Positions 21,167 through 34,307 of a stretch of 64,000 nucleotides of DNA are shown here, one piece after another. The notes beneath the pieces are model-generated. The model did not search any database, was not told the DNA's origin, and saw only the letters and a program-made list of their open reading frames with translations. The stretch covers positions 1,736,001-1,800,000 of the forward strand of contig JAHRHY010000012.1 of assembly GCA_019671135.1 (NCBI GenBank), given 5' to 3'. The stretch is from Linnemannia hyalina (lineage: Eukaryota > Mortierellomycota > Mortierellomycetes > Mortierellales > Mortierellaceae). The position numbers were made by a program, and so were the translations under genes. How positions within the stretch are numbered: position 1 is the stretch's first letter; every line of letters starts with the position of its first letter.

Positions 21167-23770
21167 AGGATTCCATTTTCTCTTTTTTCTTATCAGCGTG
21201 TCATTAATTTCCGAGAATACGAACTACATTTATGCCTCCCTTGTTCCAGTGCGCTCTCTATGAAAAAAACAAGCGCGAGAGCCCGCTAGGCTTTGTGGTT
21301 CCCTCTCTCACTTCTGTAATTAGTTCTTTCAGGTCCAGTCAAAATCCTATTGAGTGTCGAGTTGCTTCTTGAATCTAGTGGCGTGGAATCTCCCTTTTTT
21401 TTTCTTTTTTCTTTTTTCTTTTTTTTTCTCCTTTTTTTTTTTTTTTTTCTTTTCTTTTATGCTCAACTTCAGCCGAGAATTAAAAACGATTGGCACGCAT
21501 GGGACAAAAACATGGGATTCATCACGCCGTATAGTAGATAATGGACCAGAGTAGTTTCTTTTTGGTTTCTTTACGCCCAAAAAGAAGAGCGATGACCTAC
21601 TTTTGTCCTGCTCATCTTGTGGAACCGAGATGAAATGGAATTGAGGGTTGGAAGAAAGAAATCTCTTTGGATAGCCAACCAGCATAGAGTGAGCCCATTT
21701 CTTTTTTCCTCTCAACACAATTGAGCTTTTTTGAATTATCTCTTCCCTTCCTTTCCCTTCGTCAACTTTTTTTTTTGGTTTGTCCATGTCTGAGGGCCAT
21801 GATACTATTTTTTTTCTCTCGTCTGTTTATGTCTCGTTGGCTCTCAAGGCACTAAAGAAGAATTATGTTTAGCTAAATGCCTGCTCGCAACATGTTTTTG
21901 CTCGCAAAAAGGAAAACAAGAACACAAAAACGATGAGAACATAACGGAGGAAAAATAAAACTTAAAGGACATACTAATTGTCCGTTATCGCCTTCTTTCT
22001 CTGCTTCTTCTTCTTCCTTACACTTTTGGTTGTTAATTGTCGACATGTTTGTTGGATAGTTGGATTGAGTTCTCGAGAAATGAAAAAATAAGGTAGTCGA
22101 GAGGAAGTACAAAATACGGCTTTTCGCCCTTTTGGCGATTCATCAGGACAACAAAAACACATAGTAAAGCACACAGGAGTATACTGGGAGGGGGTGTGCA
22201 AACAGGGGTTTGTGTCAAAAAATAACGGAAAATTGGCGGGAACCTTGTTTTCTCTTCCCTTTTTTCCGTTCCCCTTACATGCGTGGCAAGGTTCGTTGCT
22301 ATACAGTAATTGATTGCATTTCGAACATTGTAGACCTATGAGAGGTACAGTAACTAAGCAAATCTGTTTCTCATTAAACCAAACCATACCATGCCGTGTC
22401 TCTCGACTACACCTTTCTATTATACGCTCCATTGCATCTCGTTAGTTCTATTATCGCCCAGTCGCTAGGAACGACCAACGAAAAGAAATAAGTACCTTCT
22501 CGCCACTCGTCGCTTAGGTGTTTTTTGTTTGCGTGCATCTACAGTATCTCGCTTTCGAAATGTTGGCGTTTCTTTTGTTTACTATTGACTGAACTCACCC
22601 CCTTTTTTGATGCAGCACAATTAACTTTCGTTGGTTGCAGGCCTAGAAAAACGTGGTTTAATTATTGCGAAATGCGAAAAGTTAAGGCAAAGGAACAAGG
22701 TGCAGGTGGATGTCGTATTCTTGTTCGAGATGCTTGTGTTCATGCACGAAAGGAGATATAATAATCAACAACGAAGGGTGTCAGGAGAGAGAGAGAGAGG
22801 ACGGGGAAATCATCTATGACGGGATGAGAGACGGCATCACATCTAGAAAAGGAAGGGAGGAAAGTAAAGTGACAAAGAGAACGCGGGGTGGGGGTTATGT
22901 ATGAGTTGAGGCAACCACACGGGTACTGATGGCGATGGCCATTGTCCCCAAACAGGGTAACCACACACAGACACACACAGAGATGTACGCCTTTTTTTCT
23001 GGTTGAAGCTTGAGTGATAAGGTTGTTCCTTGAGAGACTAAGCTAATCGTAAGCGCTGCTTTTTTGTTTGTTTTTTTTTTTGTTTGAAGGAGGTGGTAGG
23101 TGGATAGTGATCCTTGGGCTATCGTCCGTGATGAAGGTCATTCGGAGATGCTCAATTGTTTTGATGGTCCGTCAAAACCAAACCGTACTAAAGCAAAGCA
23201 ATGGTGGATCGATGGATGGGCATGAACAAGGCAGGGAAGGCGAGGGGTGATGACCAACAACAGACTGACACCATCTCGGACTTTGAGAGAAGAGATTAGA
23301 GATAGAGAAGAAGGGAAAGGCGGACGCAAAACTTGAACAGGGGTAATAGTGTATGTAAGGGAACGGCGTCGGAGGGGAAAAAAAGTAAGTGAGTGAGTGG
23401 GTGAGAGAGAGAGATAGAGCAGAAGGCATCTGGAGAACAGGCGGTGTCATCTGCTTTTCTTGTGAATGCTGTGGTGTATCCATGATCATGTACTCTTGGA
23501 TGTGTTTAAGAGACAAGGAGTTAAAAGAAAAGAAAAAAAGAGGGCGCTCTATAGAGTCAGGAGGTCGATGATGATGATGACGATGATGAAGTTTGGATGT
23601 TACTAAAAACAAGACCATCTGCTGGCGAGGGAAAGAGGGATAGGTGAGAGGACGTAGGGTATGGACTTACGAGACATAGTGACATTATTGTTAATGTAAA
23701 GTGAGAGAGAAAACTGGGCTCACATTCGTTTTAACGGTTGTTTGTCTGTCTGATTTTTCTGTTACCATTT

Positions 23771-23810
23771 GTTGTTGCTGTTGTTGTTGTTGTTGTTGTT
23801 GTTGTTGCTG
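23771..23810 (+). repeat. GTT trinucleotide microsatellite
   Basis: About 13 units of GTT with two GCT interruptions. On the minus strand it reads as CAA/CAG, but no gene context supports a polyglutamine protein. Confidence 0.85.
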
Positions 23811-24053
23811 GCCGGTACCATGGTCGTTGTCGAGCAAGGCTATTGTCTTATTACTTTTCTTTGTCTTCACTCGTTCATTCATTCGTTCATTCGTTCGTTC
23901 GTTCGCTCGTTCTATGAGGCACCATACCTTACCTCCTATGTACTTTTGAGTTTAGGATAATATGGATTGATGAGGCAGGGTGTGTTGTACGTTAATGAAA
24001 ATGATTGCCCTCTGTCCGTTTGGCCACCACTCCATCCCCACTCCAATGCAACA

Positions 24054-24083
24054 GCATCATCATCATCATCATCATCATCATCA
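24054..24083 (+). repeat. CAT trinucleotide microsatellite
   Basis: About ten CAT units in non-coding sequence. Confidence 0.85.
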
Positions 24084-25183
24084 CAATGATCAACATATCA
24101 TAAGCACAAGTAATGATTGCGAGACAATTCCAGGAACCATCAACGACTGGTTCCATCACTCGGTCTCTATCAGTCTCGCCCTTGTCTCGTCCTTCGTTCC
24201 TCGTTTCTGACTCCTCCTTGCCTTTGCTTAACCAATCTTTTTTATCGTATTTCACCTTAGAAGAACGAAGTATAAAAAACCCATTTAACATTCAGTGGCC
24301 GCCAGACGAATATACGGTTCTTCTTATTAGTATTCTTCATCTTATTATTGTTTCTCCATCTTCTTCGTTTCCTTCTTTGTCTGTCTTCATTCTCGGGCAA
24401 TCTCACTTTCTGTTCGTCTAGCAATTGATCCCCTTTCCCCTGCGTGCGAACATCGTGTAATCAGACTAAATAACACAAGCAAGGCACAGAACCCCCTCTT
24501 GCTTTTTTTGCCGCTCAACTTTTTTTTTCTCTTGTCTCGTTCCCTCTTTCCCTCGTTTTCCTTCCTCCTCTTCCTCTTACTCTTCTTCTCTCTCTTTCAA
24601 CCCTCCTTTTCCTCCTCTTCGCACGATCATCCCTTCCACTCTCTTCTCTTTTTCTTCACACCCTTCCATCTCCTTTACGTGACTCGCTCGTCATCATCTT
24701 CGTCTCCTCTTGCATCTTTCCTTCTCGACTCCTCTTCCCTTTCCCTCTGAATCATCATCATCCTCGATCATCCCCCCACACCCACTCTCACTTACTCTCA
24801 TACTCTCGCTCTGTCATCATTCTCCCGAAGAACATCACCCCCCAACCCACCAAAAGACATCGTCTCTTCTGCCAAACTATTTTATGACCCTTCTCCCCCT
24901 CCTACTGTCCATTCCAGTCTTCTCCCTTCGTCCTTGACTTCTTCGTTTTCGACACCCTATTCATTGTTGTGCCTCGCCGTCTTTGTCACACATATATATT
25001 ATAACGCCCTAAACAATATACCCGTTTTTGGTTGTCTGCACACGTTTTTGAACACTCTTTTCATACACTTCACGCACACACACATACACATACACATACA
25101 CAGACACCTACACAGACACCAACCAGCCAACCAAAACCAACCAACACTCTTTTTTTAATAATCAAAAAAAAGGCAGAGTCAAG

Positions 25184-27187
25184 ATGGGGTCAAACCAATC
25201 GTCCATGCGGATCCCAAAGAAGCAACAAAAAATGACACAGCAGGAACTGCAGCGTCAATACCAGCGGAACCTGAGCGAGGCCCAGCTGGCAGAGCACCAG
25301 CAAGCACGTATAGCCCTCGAGAACAGCGCCTCCTTCGCCCGCTCGCATCACCACTACCAGGATGTGAAACAAATACCCAGCGGTATCGTCAACGGACACG
25401 CTCCTTCCATCATCACCTCGCACGCTAACAACGACAGCTTCTACCACCAACGCGCAACCACCATCCACTCGACCATCGACACGAAAGCGACCCGACAGAA
25501 CTACCGCTGGATCGACGGCAGGCGCCATCATAATACTGATGGCGCTGCTTATATCATGCCCAACGATATCGATGAGATGGACAGGTAATATGCGCCCTTC
25601 TTTTGGTGTCCTTCCTTTTTTTTTGGTCTTCCACTTTCGACTCTTTTGCTCTCGTTTCTTTTGAATGCACTATATGGCTATTTTTCTCTTTTTGCACTGG
25701 AACTCTTTTCTTCCTCTTCCTCGTCATCCTCCTTCCCCCGTCCCCCTCAATGATGCTCTCGATATTTCTTGGTGCCCTAGTGGGAAAAACACCATGAAAA
25801 AAAGCAATTGCATAATTCCTGTCACCTCCATCTGCCAAACCTCCTCTCTCCCCTTTTCCCTCCACAAAATTACATGCAACAGTAATCATACGAAAACGGT
25901 GGGGTTGAAATAGGTCTATTCATAACGAAGAAAGCCTAACAACGAACATCATCCCTTCCCTCTCTCCACACACACTAGACTCCACTTGCAACACTTTGTG
26001 ATTCGACACGCCTTCAACGGAAACACGCGCGCAAAGTTCGACAACAAGATTCACAAAGATGTCCTTGACGTCGGATGTGGCCCCGGAACATGGATCTTAG
26101 GCAAGTGCTCTAGCATATCTTTCTATTTTCTTCTCTCTCATTCGCTCTCGTTTTGTGGGCTATTGTTGTTTTCAAGGCTCTGTACGACAATGACGAGAGA
26201 GACAGAGAGACACAAGATTGGATGGATGGGCCATAACAATACAACAAAAAGGACAAACAGTGAATGGCAAAACAACAAACAACAAACAACAACAAAAGCA
26301 AAAGGCAAAACGACAACAAAAGCGGCAAGGCAAAGCAAAGAACGACGGACATCCATAACATAGATCACTTGATACCAATGATGTTGGCCCAGCTAACCAT
26401 GGACCATCTATTGCTTTATCCTTGTACCTATTGTTCAACACCTACAACAGAAATGTCGACAGAACACACAGAGACCAACTTTACAGGAATCGATATCTCT
26501 GCTGTCTGGCCCACCGAAATTCGTCCTCGCAACTGCCGCTTCCAGGTCGTCAATGCCCTCCAGGGTCTCCCCTTCGAGGACAACACCTTTGACTTTGTCC
26601 ACCAGCGCTTCTTGATTATGGGATATCCCGCCAAGGACTGGCCCTTTGTCATCAAGGAACTCATTCGTGTCACCAAACCTGGCGGCATTATCGAACTCAC
26701 AGAGATCCCCATCGTCTCGAATGCGAACGGACCCGAGCTGACAAAGTTGATGGAGGTGCTTGAACAGGGCTGCCTTGCTCGAGGACTCGATACCACTGCG
26801 GCCAAGAAGCTCGAGGGTATGATGCGCGAGGCGGGCATTCAAGAGGTCAAGGCCTGTCATGCGTCGATCCCAGTCGGTGCGTGGGGAGCCAAGGTCGGCC
26901 AGCTGATGCGCGAGAACTTTGCAGGAATTTGGTCAAGTCTGAAGGGCCTTATCAAGGAGCTGACGGGCATGAACGATACCCAGTACGAGGCCATGATCAA
27001 ACGGATCTTTGTCGAGTACGAGCACTACAAGTGCTATGTCAACTGCTATTGTGCCTGGGGTGTCAAGCCCCACCCCGCTCTTCGCCCTGAGGAATCATCG
27101 TCGCCATCATATAGCATTCCACCAACGCCGTCTTCCTCTTCAACGACATCCCCGCCTTATCCCCAACATTCTCATCCTCAACACTGA
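25184..27187 (+). CDS. SAM-dependent methyltransferase, possibly N-myristoylated
   Basis: Exons 25184-25584, 25979-26100 and 26451-27187 give 419 residues. After a variable N-terminus comes YRWIDGRRHHNTDGAAYIMP and LHLQHFVIRHAFNGN, then motif I VLDVGCGPGTWIL, motif II FTGIDIS, LPFEDNTFDFVHQRF and ELIRVTKPGGIIEL, the order of a class I methyltransferase in a large fungal family. The substrate is unknown. The N-terminus MGSNQSS fits the N-myristoylation consensus (Gly2, Ser6), suggesting membrane attachment. The second intron starts with GC (G then GCAAGT at 26101) and ends in AG. This is the only splice that restores WILEMSTEH, and it keeps the frame divisible by three. The tail is Ser/Pro/His-rich. 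Confidence 0.85.
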
Positions 27188-28139
27188 CACACGGGAACAG
27201 GATTGAAACCAGCCAAGTCAGCCAACCCATCAACGTCGAGTCGCGGTCCAACGAAAAATGTGCGACGCTTCATGAACGATCGAGTCGACGGTGGATGTTA
27301 AATGCGGGAAGACGGCGAGAGGGAAGGACGAGGGTGACTATCATGAAATGGTCTAGAGCAATGTACACTATCACAATAATATCATGCATTTTTAAAACAA
27401 AAAAAAAAACAACTACAGAGACATCATGCTACAATGCAATACTGTTACATTCGCCTTCCTCTTGTCAAGAAACAAATGATTATGTCAAATGAACACTCCC
27501 ATATGAGTCTAACCTCCTACTACTGCCCGTTACTGTCTCGGGGTCAAATGTGGTTTACACACACAACTTTTAGCACAGGACGGAACAAAATACAAAATCA
27601 CATACAGATAAAGCAAGCCAACGGGGCTGACAGCGTAAGTAACAGAAACAGAGCTTATATATTCTGGGTGAACTGGAATCTGACCGATTACATGAACCCC
27701 GTCCTGTTAGTGATATGAGCGCACACGGATCATGTCTCTGTGTCGGTTTTTACCCTTTCTTTCCTTCTTGTTTTTTTCTGTCGCTCGCTCACACCCTCCA
27801 CTCCGTCATTGTGTTAGAGTAGCTAGGGCTTGTTGCTGAATGTGGCATTCGCATTCTCTTTGTTCCATTCGACATCTCATTCCTCTCTCTTTTTCTTTCT
27901 TTTTTATTTTTTTTACTCAACATTCAACACTCTCTAATTAACACCCTAAAACGTTTCTCTCGCCCTCTCTCCCCTCGCTTGCAGATTTTTTTGTTTCTCG
28001 TACCCTCTTAGAGAACACCTCTACTCTCTCTTTTTCTCCTTTTCCCGCCTTCCTTCCCTCAACCGCACGCATCTGCTCAAACTCCCTTCTTCACCCCGAC
28101 TCCGTCTCCGTCAGTCTTCAAAAGCTGATTGGTTGCCAC

Positions 28140-28173
<34 letters not shown>

Positions 28174-28255
28174 GCGTCTCCCCCCCTCCAACCATCAGTA
28201 ACCCGCCCAGTGCCAGTAATTTCGCGTTTCTTTTCTTTGTCCTTCAGACACCAAA
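27188..28255. other. Intergenic region with long poly-A tract
   Basis: About 1.07 kb without a recognisable gene. An uninterrupted run of 32 A lies at 28141-28172, about 85 bp before the FAM72-like start codon. CT-rich tracts are at 27880-28060. Confidence 0.6.
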
Positions 28256-30353
28256 ATGCCACATTCCTCGGATCAGAACAATAGACTTCCTCGACGCTCC
28301 ATCTTCCAGAGCCCTCGACACCCTGCCGCCCAGTTCTTGGCACGGACGGACTTACCAACAACGTCTACACTGACACCGCAACACTTCTCGGACGGCTCGC
28401 ATAGTCTACGACGATCTTTGAATGTTGCCCAAAACCTGAGTCGACTGGCGGAGACTCAGCCCCCCATGGTCCCTCGGATGATGTCTTTGGGAAATAATAG
28501 CGGCAACAGCAACAGCGGGACTCGAGTCTTAACGTGGTCGCAGCAGCCGAGGATTGGGCATAGTCAGGCGATTATTGGGTTGACGACTTCTTTGGTTGGG
28601 TCGACAAGTCACGGCGGTGATGGTGGCTCTTCTTCGTCCTCTTCTACGCCTTTGTCTAGCATACAGACATCTCAACAGCATCATCCGAATATTGTAGTCC
28701 GCACTGCTACCCCTGTATATACGAATAGCTATAGTGATCGGATGGCGTCGATGAGGGATAGTGTCGTGGAGCAGATGAGGTCGCATGTTCAGAGTCAACA
28801 GCAACCTCACCAACAGCAATGGCATCGAGATGATAACAACAATACCTACACCATGCCCAGAGATGACTCCGAGTCCCAGGATCTTGATACTGAGAGCGAG
28901 GAAGAGGAGAGGGAGCAGGAAGAGGAGGATGAGGAGCAGGGAGAGGAGGATGAGGAGCAGGGAGAGGAGGACGAGGAGCAGGGAGAGGAGGATGAGGATA
29001 TGGACTTGGATGAGCATGAGCATGAGCATGAGCATGAGGACGATCGGCACAACTATGGACAATCTCAAGCGCTTGACGTTTATGGCCAGCGACAGTACTA
29101 TGCCCAGGTCTCGTCTGGTCGATCCTTTTCGTTGAATGACACTCCACCTGTGGCCAGGGGTCAGATCTATGCGTCTCCTCAGGGATCGTCTCCATCCTCT
29201 CAGCAACAGCAACAGCAACAACAGCCGAGCCATCGTCACCCACAGCAGCTCCCATCCTCTCGGCGAATTATTCTCCCACCCCAGGAGATGCCACCCCTGC
29301 CCTGGTCTCGCCAGCCATCCGTCTCTTCTGGCCACTCCTCTCACCCATCACGGTCTCAAAACCAACGACACCCTCAAGAGATGAATCGACGTGACAGCAG
29401 CTACCGCCAGCAACAGCTGGTCATACCAGAGTATCAGTCATTCAACAGTTCTCGACAACAGCAAGGTGGGCGACAGAGTATGTCAGAGGGCACAATGACC
29501 GTTGAAACGCCAAGCCAACAGCAGCAGCGACCTGCGTTCTTGAGTCAACCCGTCTATCAGCTGGCCTGCGCTGCCTGTATCCGTCCACTGTGCCTGCGTG
29601 CCATGAAGGCTGTGATGTTGAGCGACTATTCCAAGGAGTTGTACTCGACTGATATGCCGCCTGCAGGTCTGCAGCTTGTCAATGATGATCGTCAAGTCCG
29701 TCATTGTGCCTGCCGTATTCGTGACAGCGCCTGCCTTGGCTGGTGAGTTCGCCTCTCTTTGCTTTTCCTTTTCGTATGGTTATTTGTTTTTTATATGTGC
29801 ATGTTTCTAACGATAATCATTCCCTTTTTCCTGAATATGCTTGTGTATGGAATAGTGGTCAAGTGGCGGGATACCATGTCACGCAACCGTGCTCAGACTG
29901 CCTCAAGGACCAGAACAATGGTCATTTTTGGATGTTTTACTCCTCTGCCGTCGTCCACTACAAGCGCCTCCGTGTCGGTAAGTTCTCTTCTTTCTTTTTT
30001 TCCTCACAGCAGCCTAGTCAATTGAGTTTCTTTGAAACGTTCACTCACCCTTGCCTTTCACTTTTCTTGTTAATTCCCCGAAAAATGTAGATGGACATGT
30101 GGGAGATGTGATGCTGTGGGCGAACGTGCCATCGATCAACTTCGACCAAGTCCTGGCCCAACAACTGCGTCGCGAAGTTCCCAACCTTAGTGTCCGAACC
30201 ACCGCTTCCTCTTCCCAGTCCTCCTTCTCTTCCTTACGCGACCAGTACTCTTCTTCGAATCACAATAACAGTATTGATGGGCGGCCATTGACGGCTTGCG
30301 TAGAGATGGAGGAATGGCTCAACTCCCCCAGGGCTGAAGTCGTCTGTCGCTAG
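28256..30353 (+). CDS. FAM72: FAM72-domain protein with long disordered N-terminus
   Basis: Exons 28256-29742, 29856-29977 and 30091-30353 give 623 residues. The last 190 or so match the FAM72 family: Cys pair CAACIRPLC, then AMKAVMLSDYSKELYSTDMPP, CACRIRDSACLGCG, GYHVTQPCSDCL, NNGHFWMFYSSAV and a late VMLWANVP. Splice joins fall inside this domain and rebuild it exactly. The first 430 residues are Ser/Gln-rich with a tandem acidic repeat (GEEDEEQ, about 28915-28990) and an EH run. Animal FAM72 is about 150 residues, and human FAM72A binds the uracil-DNA glycosylase UNG2. Whether the fungal protein does so is unknown. The conserved Cys residues suggest metal binding. Confidence 0.85.
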
Positions 30354-31057
30354 AAAACAGGAGGAGCTCCTTTTATTATTTTCACATACATATCTTATCT
30401 AGGCTTTTCTTTCATCTAATAATCATTCCTACTTGTATCATACACCTTCACGCGTCTTGCAGCTCTGATGAGAGTGAACACCACGGCTCGGTTATTTTTT
30501 CATGTTGTTTGTTGTTGTCAGTTGTTGTCAAGTGCTTGCTGGCGATCCGTTCAACACAAACCCTGAAATGCCTGGTTGTAACTTGTCGGTCTTGTCTGTT
30601 TTGTTTTGATTGTTTGTTGATGTGCACCTGTACCCCAGTTTTTTTGCCCCTCAAGGGCGAGAAGGAAAAAAAGCGATCGATCGCTTCCTTCTTTAGTTTG
30701 TTGTTGCAGGAGTGCGGAAGAGAGACAGAGGGAAGAAGTAGGATGAAATGAATCGGTGGATGGATATTCGAGTGTGGGGACGACCAATTGAAGCCAATTG
30801 GCGCATTCAAAGCGAGCCGAGCGGTTCTTTGATTATCCAAGTGCATAGTAACTGGCTGATGGTTTTGTGTGTGTGCTTTGGAGAGAAGAGATAAAGAAGG
30901 TTCGGTCCCTTCCTCTTCCTCCCTCCCGCCGTGTCAGTTTCTGTCGCTTTAGTACTTTTCTCCTACTCTTTTCTTTACTTCTTTGCCACTCTTCTCTCTC
31001 CCTCCTTCTCTTCTCCACAACCCTCCCCTTCCTTCTCTGGCACACCCTTCCAACCCA
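30354..31057. other. Intergenic region between FAM72-like and acyl-CoA oxidase genes
   Basis: No gene is seen. It contains a perfect 16-bp palindrome AAGCGATCGATCGCTT (30671-30686) and a double CCAAT/ATTGG arrangement near 30785-30800. CT-rich sequence then leads to the oxidase start. Confidence 0.5.
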
Positions 31058-33790
31058 ATGGCCCAAACACAACAAGTCAAGGACCTGGCAGCTGCTAGGG
31101 CAAAGACCACTTTCCCCGTCATCGACCTCACCCGCTATATTCACGGCTCAGACGACAAGATCGCCCGTCGCAGACAGCTTGCCTCCATCGTCTCCAACGA
31201 CCCCGTCTTCTCCAACGACACCAGGCACGTTCATTCATTCTCGCTGTATTCTCTTTCGCGCATTCAAGAAAAAAAAAAGAAAAAAAAAAAGGATGAAAGT
31301 GAATGCCCTTACTAATTCCCTTTTTCTGTTGTTTGTAACTGAAATGGCAAAATGAATAGGGTGGGACTGAGCCGAGTTCAGGATGTGAAGCAGGGTCTTG
31401 CGATGAGTCTCCGACTTTACCAGTTGAAGGAGGAGCATAACCTTACCCAAGAGGAGATGCTTACTTGTAAGTCTTTTTGACCACTCTCATTGATACTCAT
31501 ATGTGCTCCCTGGTATCATACAATGCCAGCCCCTGTCACTTCACCTTCTCACCAACTCTCGTTCTATCGGATCACTTCTTTCGCTTCCCCGTACGCACAG
31601 GCATGGACTTTATCGACGAATTGCTTCCTGTAAGTCCACTCGTGGCACGCAGCTACTTGCACCTCCTTATCTACCAACGCCTCTCTCGTCCTTGTTGTTG
31701 ATCTATTCACTAACCAATGCCTCATTTACAGGTGGGACTGCACGAGACGGCATTCATCCCCATCATCTACGCACAGGGATCAGATGAGCAAGCAAAGTAC
31801 TGGGGCCCGCTCGCAGAGAAGCACCAGATCATCGGATGCTACGCCCAGACCGAGCTCGGCCACGGATCTAACCTCTCTCAGCTCGAGACTACCGCCACCC
31901 TCGACAGAGACACCGACCAGTGGACCATTCACTCGACCACTTTCACGGCCTCCAAGTGGTGGATTGGAGGTTTGGGTGCTATCTGTACCCATGCCTTGAT
32001 CCAGGCTCGACTTATTATTGATGGCAAGGATTATGGTGCCCATGGATTCATTGTTCCTATTCGTTCGTTGAAGGATCATCGTCCTTTCCCTGGTGTCAAG
32101 GTTGGAGATATTGGACCCAAGTCCTATGGTGGTTTCTCCAAGATCGACAACGGCTGTAAGTTTATGACCCCTTTTCTTCAATCATATGTCTATAGTCGTG
32201 TTTATCCTTCATTCCTTCATTCATAGTCAACAGAGTACTAACTGTAACGCATTCGTTCTTGACAAACAATAGTTGTGAGGTTTGAGAACTACCCCATTCC
32301 TCGTGAGAACATGTTGATGCGTTTCGCCAAGGTGACCCGTGATGGACAGTACATCAAGCCCCCACATAGCAAGGTAACTTGTCGCATGTGATCGAGCAAT
32401 GGGTCCACATGAGAGCCCGGTTCCAGTAACCCTTCCCTCACTTAAATCCCATGAACAATACTTAACAACGCGTCTTTGTGAAAATAGTTGGCTTATGGTT
32501 CGATGGTTCTCCTTCGCTCGCACATGGTTCGCGGTGCTGGAATGACCCTGGCCCGCGCTGCCACGATTGCTACCCGCTATACCACGGTCCGTCGCCAGTT
32601 CAATGTCCCCACCAGCCGCAAGGATGCTGCCAACCCCGCCTTGGAGACCCAAGTCATCAACTATCCCATGGTTCAGTCGCGTCTCTTCCCCATAATTGCC
32701 CAGTCTTATGCCATGCTTGCTGCTGGAAACAAGATGCGCTCCATGTACGAGAGTATGCTTTCCGAGCTCATGCAGGGCGACATCTCTTCCTTAGCTGAGG
32801 TCCATGCCATTTCTTCTGGATTGAAATCAACATGTTCGACTTTTGCTGCGACTGGTGTTGAGGACTGTCGCAAGATCATGGGTGGACATGGTTACTCGTA
32901 CTTTAGCGGCATCTCTCACCTCTGGTCTACCTACGTCCCCTCCAACACCTACGAGGTACTTTTTTTTTTTTCCCTTGGCGATTTGCCATGGATTTTGCGC
33001 GCCGTTCAACAATTGAGGAAACTAACTCACTATTCTCATTTCATATGTGACACAACAGGGAGACAACTTTTTGTTGACGCAGCAGTCGGCGAGGTACTTA
33101 TTGAAGCAGATCAAGGTAGCAACAACCAACCCCGAGAAGGTGACCCCTTTCTCCAAGTACGTGATCAAGACCATTGACCAGGAAGCCTTCCAGGCTGAGC
33201 GCTGTTCGGTCGAAACAGTCAATGACTGGCTCAGACCCGAGGTCCAATTGGCCGCCTTTGAGCACCGCGCTGGCCGTCTTGTCGGCGACCTTGCTATTGC
33301 AGCCATGCAGGCGGGTATGGTCTGGAGTGACCTCAACCTGGAGTGCTGGAGACTCTGCCACGCCCACTCGCAGTATGTCCTTGCCCGCTCCGCTGTTGAG
33401 GGCGTCGCTGGTGTCCGTGACCAGGGCGTCGCCAAGGAAACCGTCCGTGTCCTCAAGCGTCTCTCGGACCTCTTTGCACTCCACACCATCCAAGCCTCCT
33501 TGGGCGATTACTTGGAAGACTATTATGTCTCTCCCGCTCAGTGCCAGTCTCTTCGTCAACAGATCAAGAACCTGCAGGATGCCCTTGCGGATGATGTTGT
33601 GGGTCTGATGGACGCGTTTGATTTCCCGGATCACTACTTGAACAGTGCTTTGGGCGCTGCTGATGGTGATGCGTACCAGCATTTGTGGGATGCCGCTCAG
33701 AGGGAGCCTATTAATCAGGTCGAGGTTGTTGATGGCTACAAGGAGTATATTGTTCCAATTCTTAACCAGCACGGTGCCGCCAAGTTGTAA
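31058..33790 (+). CDS. ACOX1: Peroxisomal acyl-CoA oxidase
   Basis: Seven exons (31058-31224, 31360-31466, 31601-31629, 31732-32155, 32273-32373, 32488-32955, 33059-33790) give 675 residues, the usual length. Signatures are CYAQTELGHGSNL, TASKWWIGGLG, RFENYPIPRENML, YTTVRRQF and KIMGGHGYSYFSG, then the alpha-helical C-terminal domain with WLRPEVQLAAFEHRAG. The protein ends in AKL, a type 1 peroxisomal targeting signal. It catalyses the first, FAD-dependent step of peroxisomal beta-oxidation, making trans-2-enoyl-CoA and hydrogen peroxide. The first intron appears to use a GC donor (AG then GCACGT at 31225). The nearby GT at 31229 puts the next exon out of frame and into a stop. Confidence 0.94.
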
Positions 33791-34227
33791 CCTTGTCTTC
33801 TCTAATTAAAATAAAATACCACGACTCATTGTCAACTCTTGTTCTTTATTCTCGTCCTCGCCACTGTAAGACTGAAAATCAAATCAAAACTGAACTTGTA
33901 CACAATTGAAAGGCCATCAACACTACTTACCAGCAGTTACCTACTCATCGCTACTAAGGTGTATCCGAAAGGCACTGGAGCTGACGAGAGTGCAACGCTT
34001 CCCCGCCATTCCTCATGGCTGTCGACTACCTATGCTTCGAACTGGGTTGAGACACAAACGCAACAGGCAAAAGAAAATGAAATCAAACAGCCGTCATGCA
34101 TACCACCCATCGCACCCTTCAAAAACTAGATAAAAAGAAAGCAGAAGCCCGGGACGTCGCCCCCGGGTAGCTAGCTAGTTCTTCAAAAAAAAAAAAGATG
34201 ATGCTCATAGAAAGGGCAAAAGATAGC
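33791..34227. other. Intergenic region downstream of acyl-CoA oxidase
   Basis: No gene is recognised. Two CCCGGG sites flank GACGTC near 34149-34167. An A-run at about 34184-34196 reads as a T-run on the minus strand, consistent with a Pol III terminator for the adjacent tRNA. Confidence 0.5.
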
Positions 34228-34307
34228 GTCAACAGCAGGATTTGAACCTGCGCGGGAGAACCCATGTGATTTCGAGTCACACGCCTTAACCGCTCGGCCA
34301 TATTGAC
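34228..34307 (-). tRNA. tRNA-Ser(CGA)
   Basis: On the minus strand the acceptor stem GTCAATA pairs with TGTTGAC. The A box is TGGCCGAGCGG, the anticodon loop CTCGAAA gives anticodon CGA, there is a long class II variable arm, and the T arm is GCAGGTTCAAATCCTGC. No intron is apparent. A T-run follows on the transcribed strand. Confidence 0.93.

Larger units (their letters stand above)
21167..25183. other. Gene-poor 4-kb interval rich in simple repeats
   Basis: No open frame resembles a protein and none shows convincing exon structure. It holds long T and CT tracts (21389-21457 and most of 24,500-24,950), a GTT repeat (about 23771-23810), an ATTCGTTC-type tetranucleotide run (about 23872-23912), a CAT repeat (about 24054-24083) and a CA/CACATA run (25075-25115). 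The pyrimidine-rich last 700 bp look like a long promoter or leader of the next gene. Confidence 0.6.

Noticed and set aside
21974..22432. Minus-strand open frame with CSKCNQLLYSNEPCHACKG
   Set aside because: Composition is that of the surrounding simple-sequence DNA, there is no splice context and no wider family resemblance; a chance Cys pattern.
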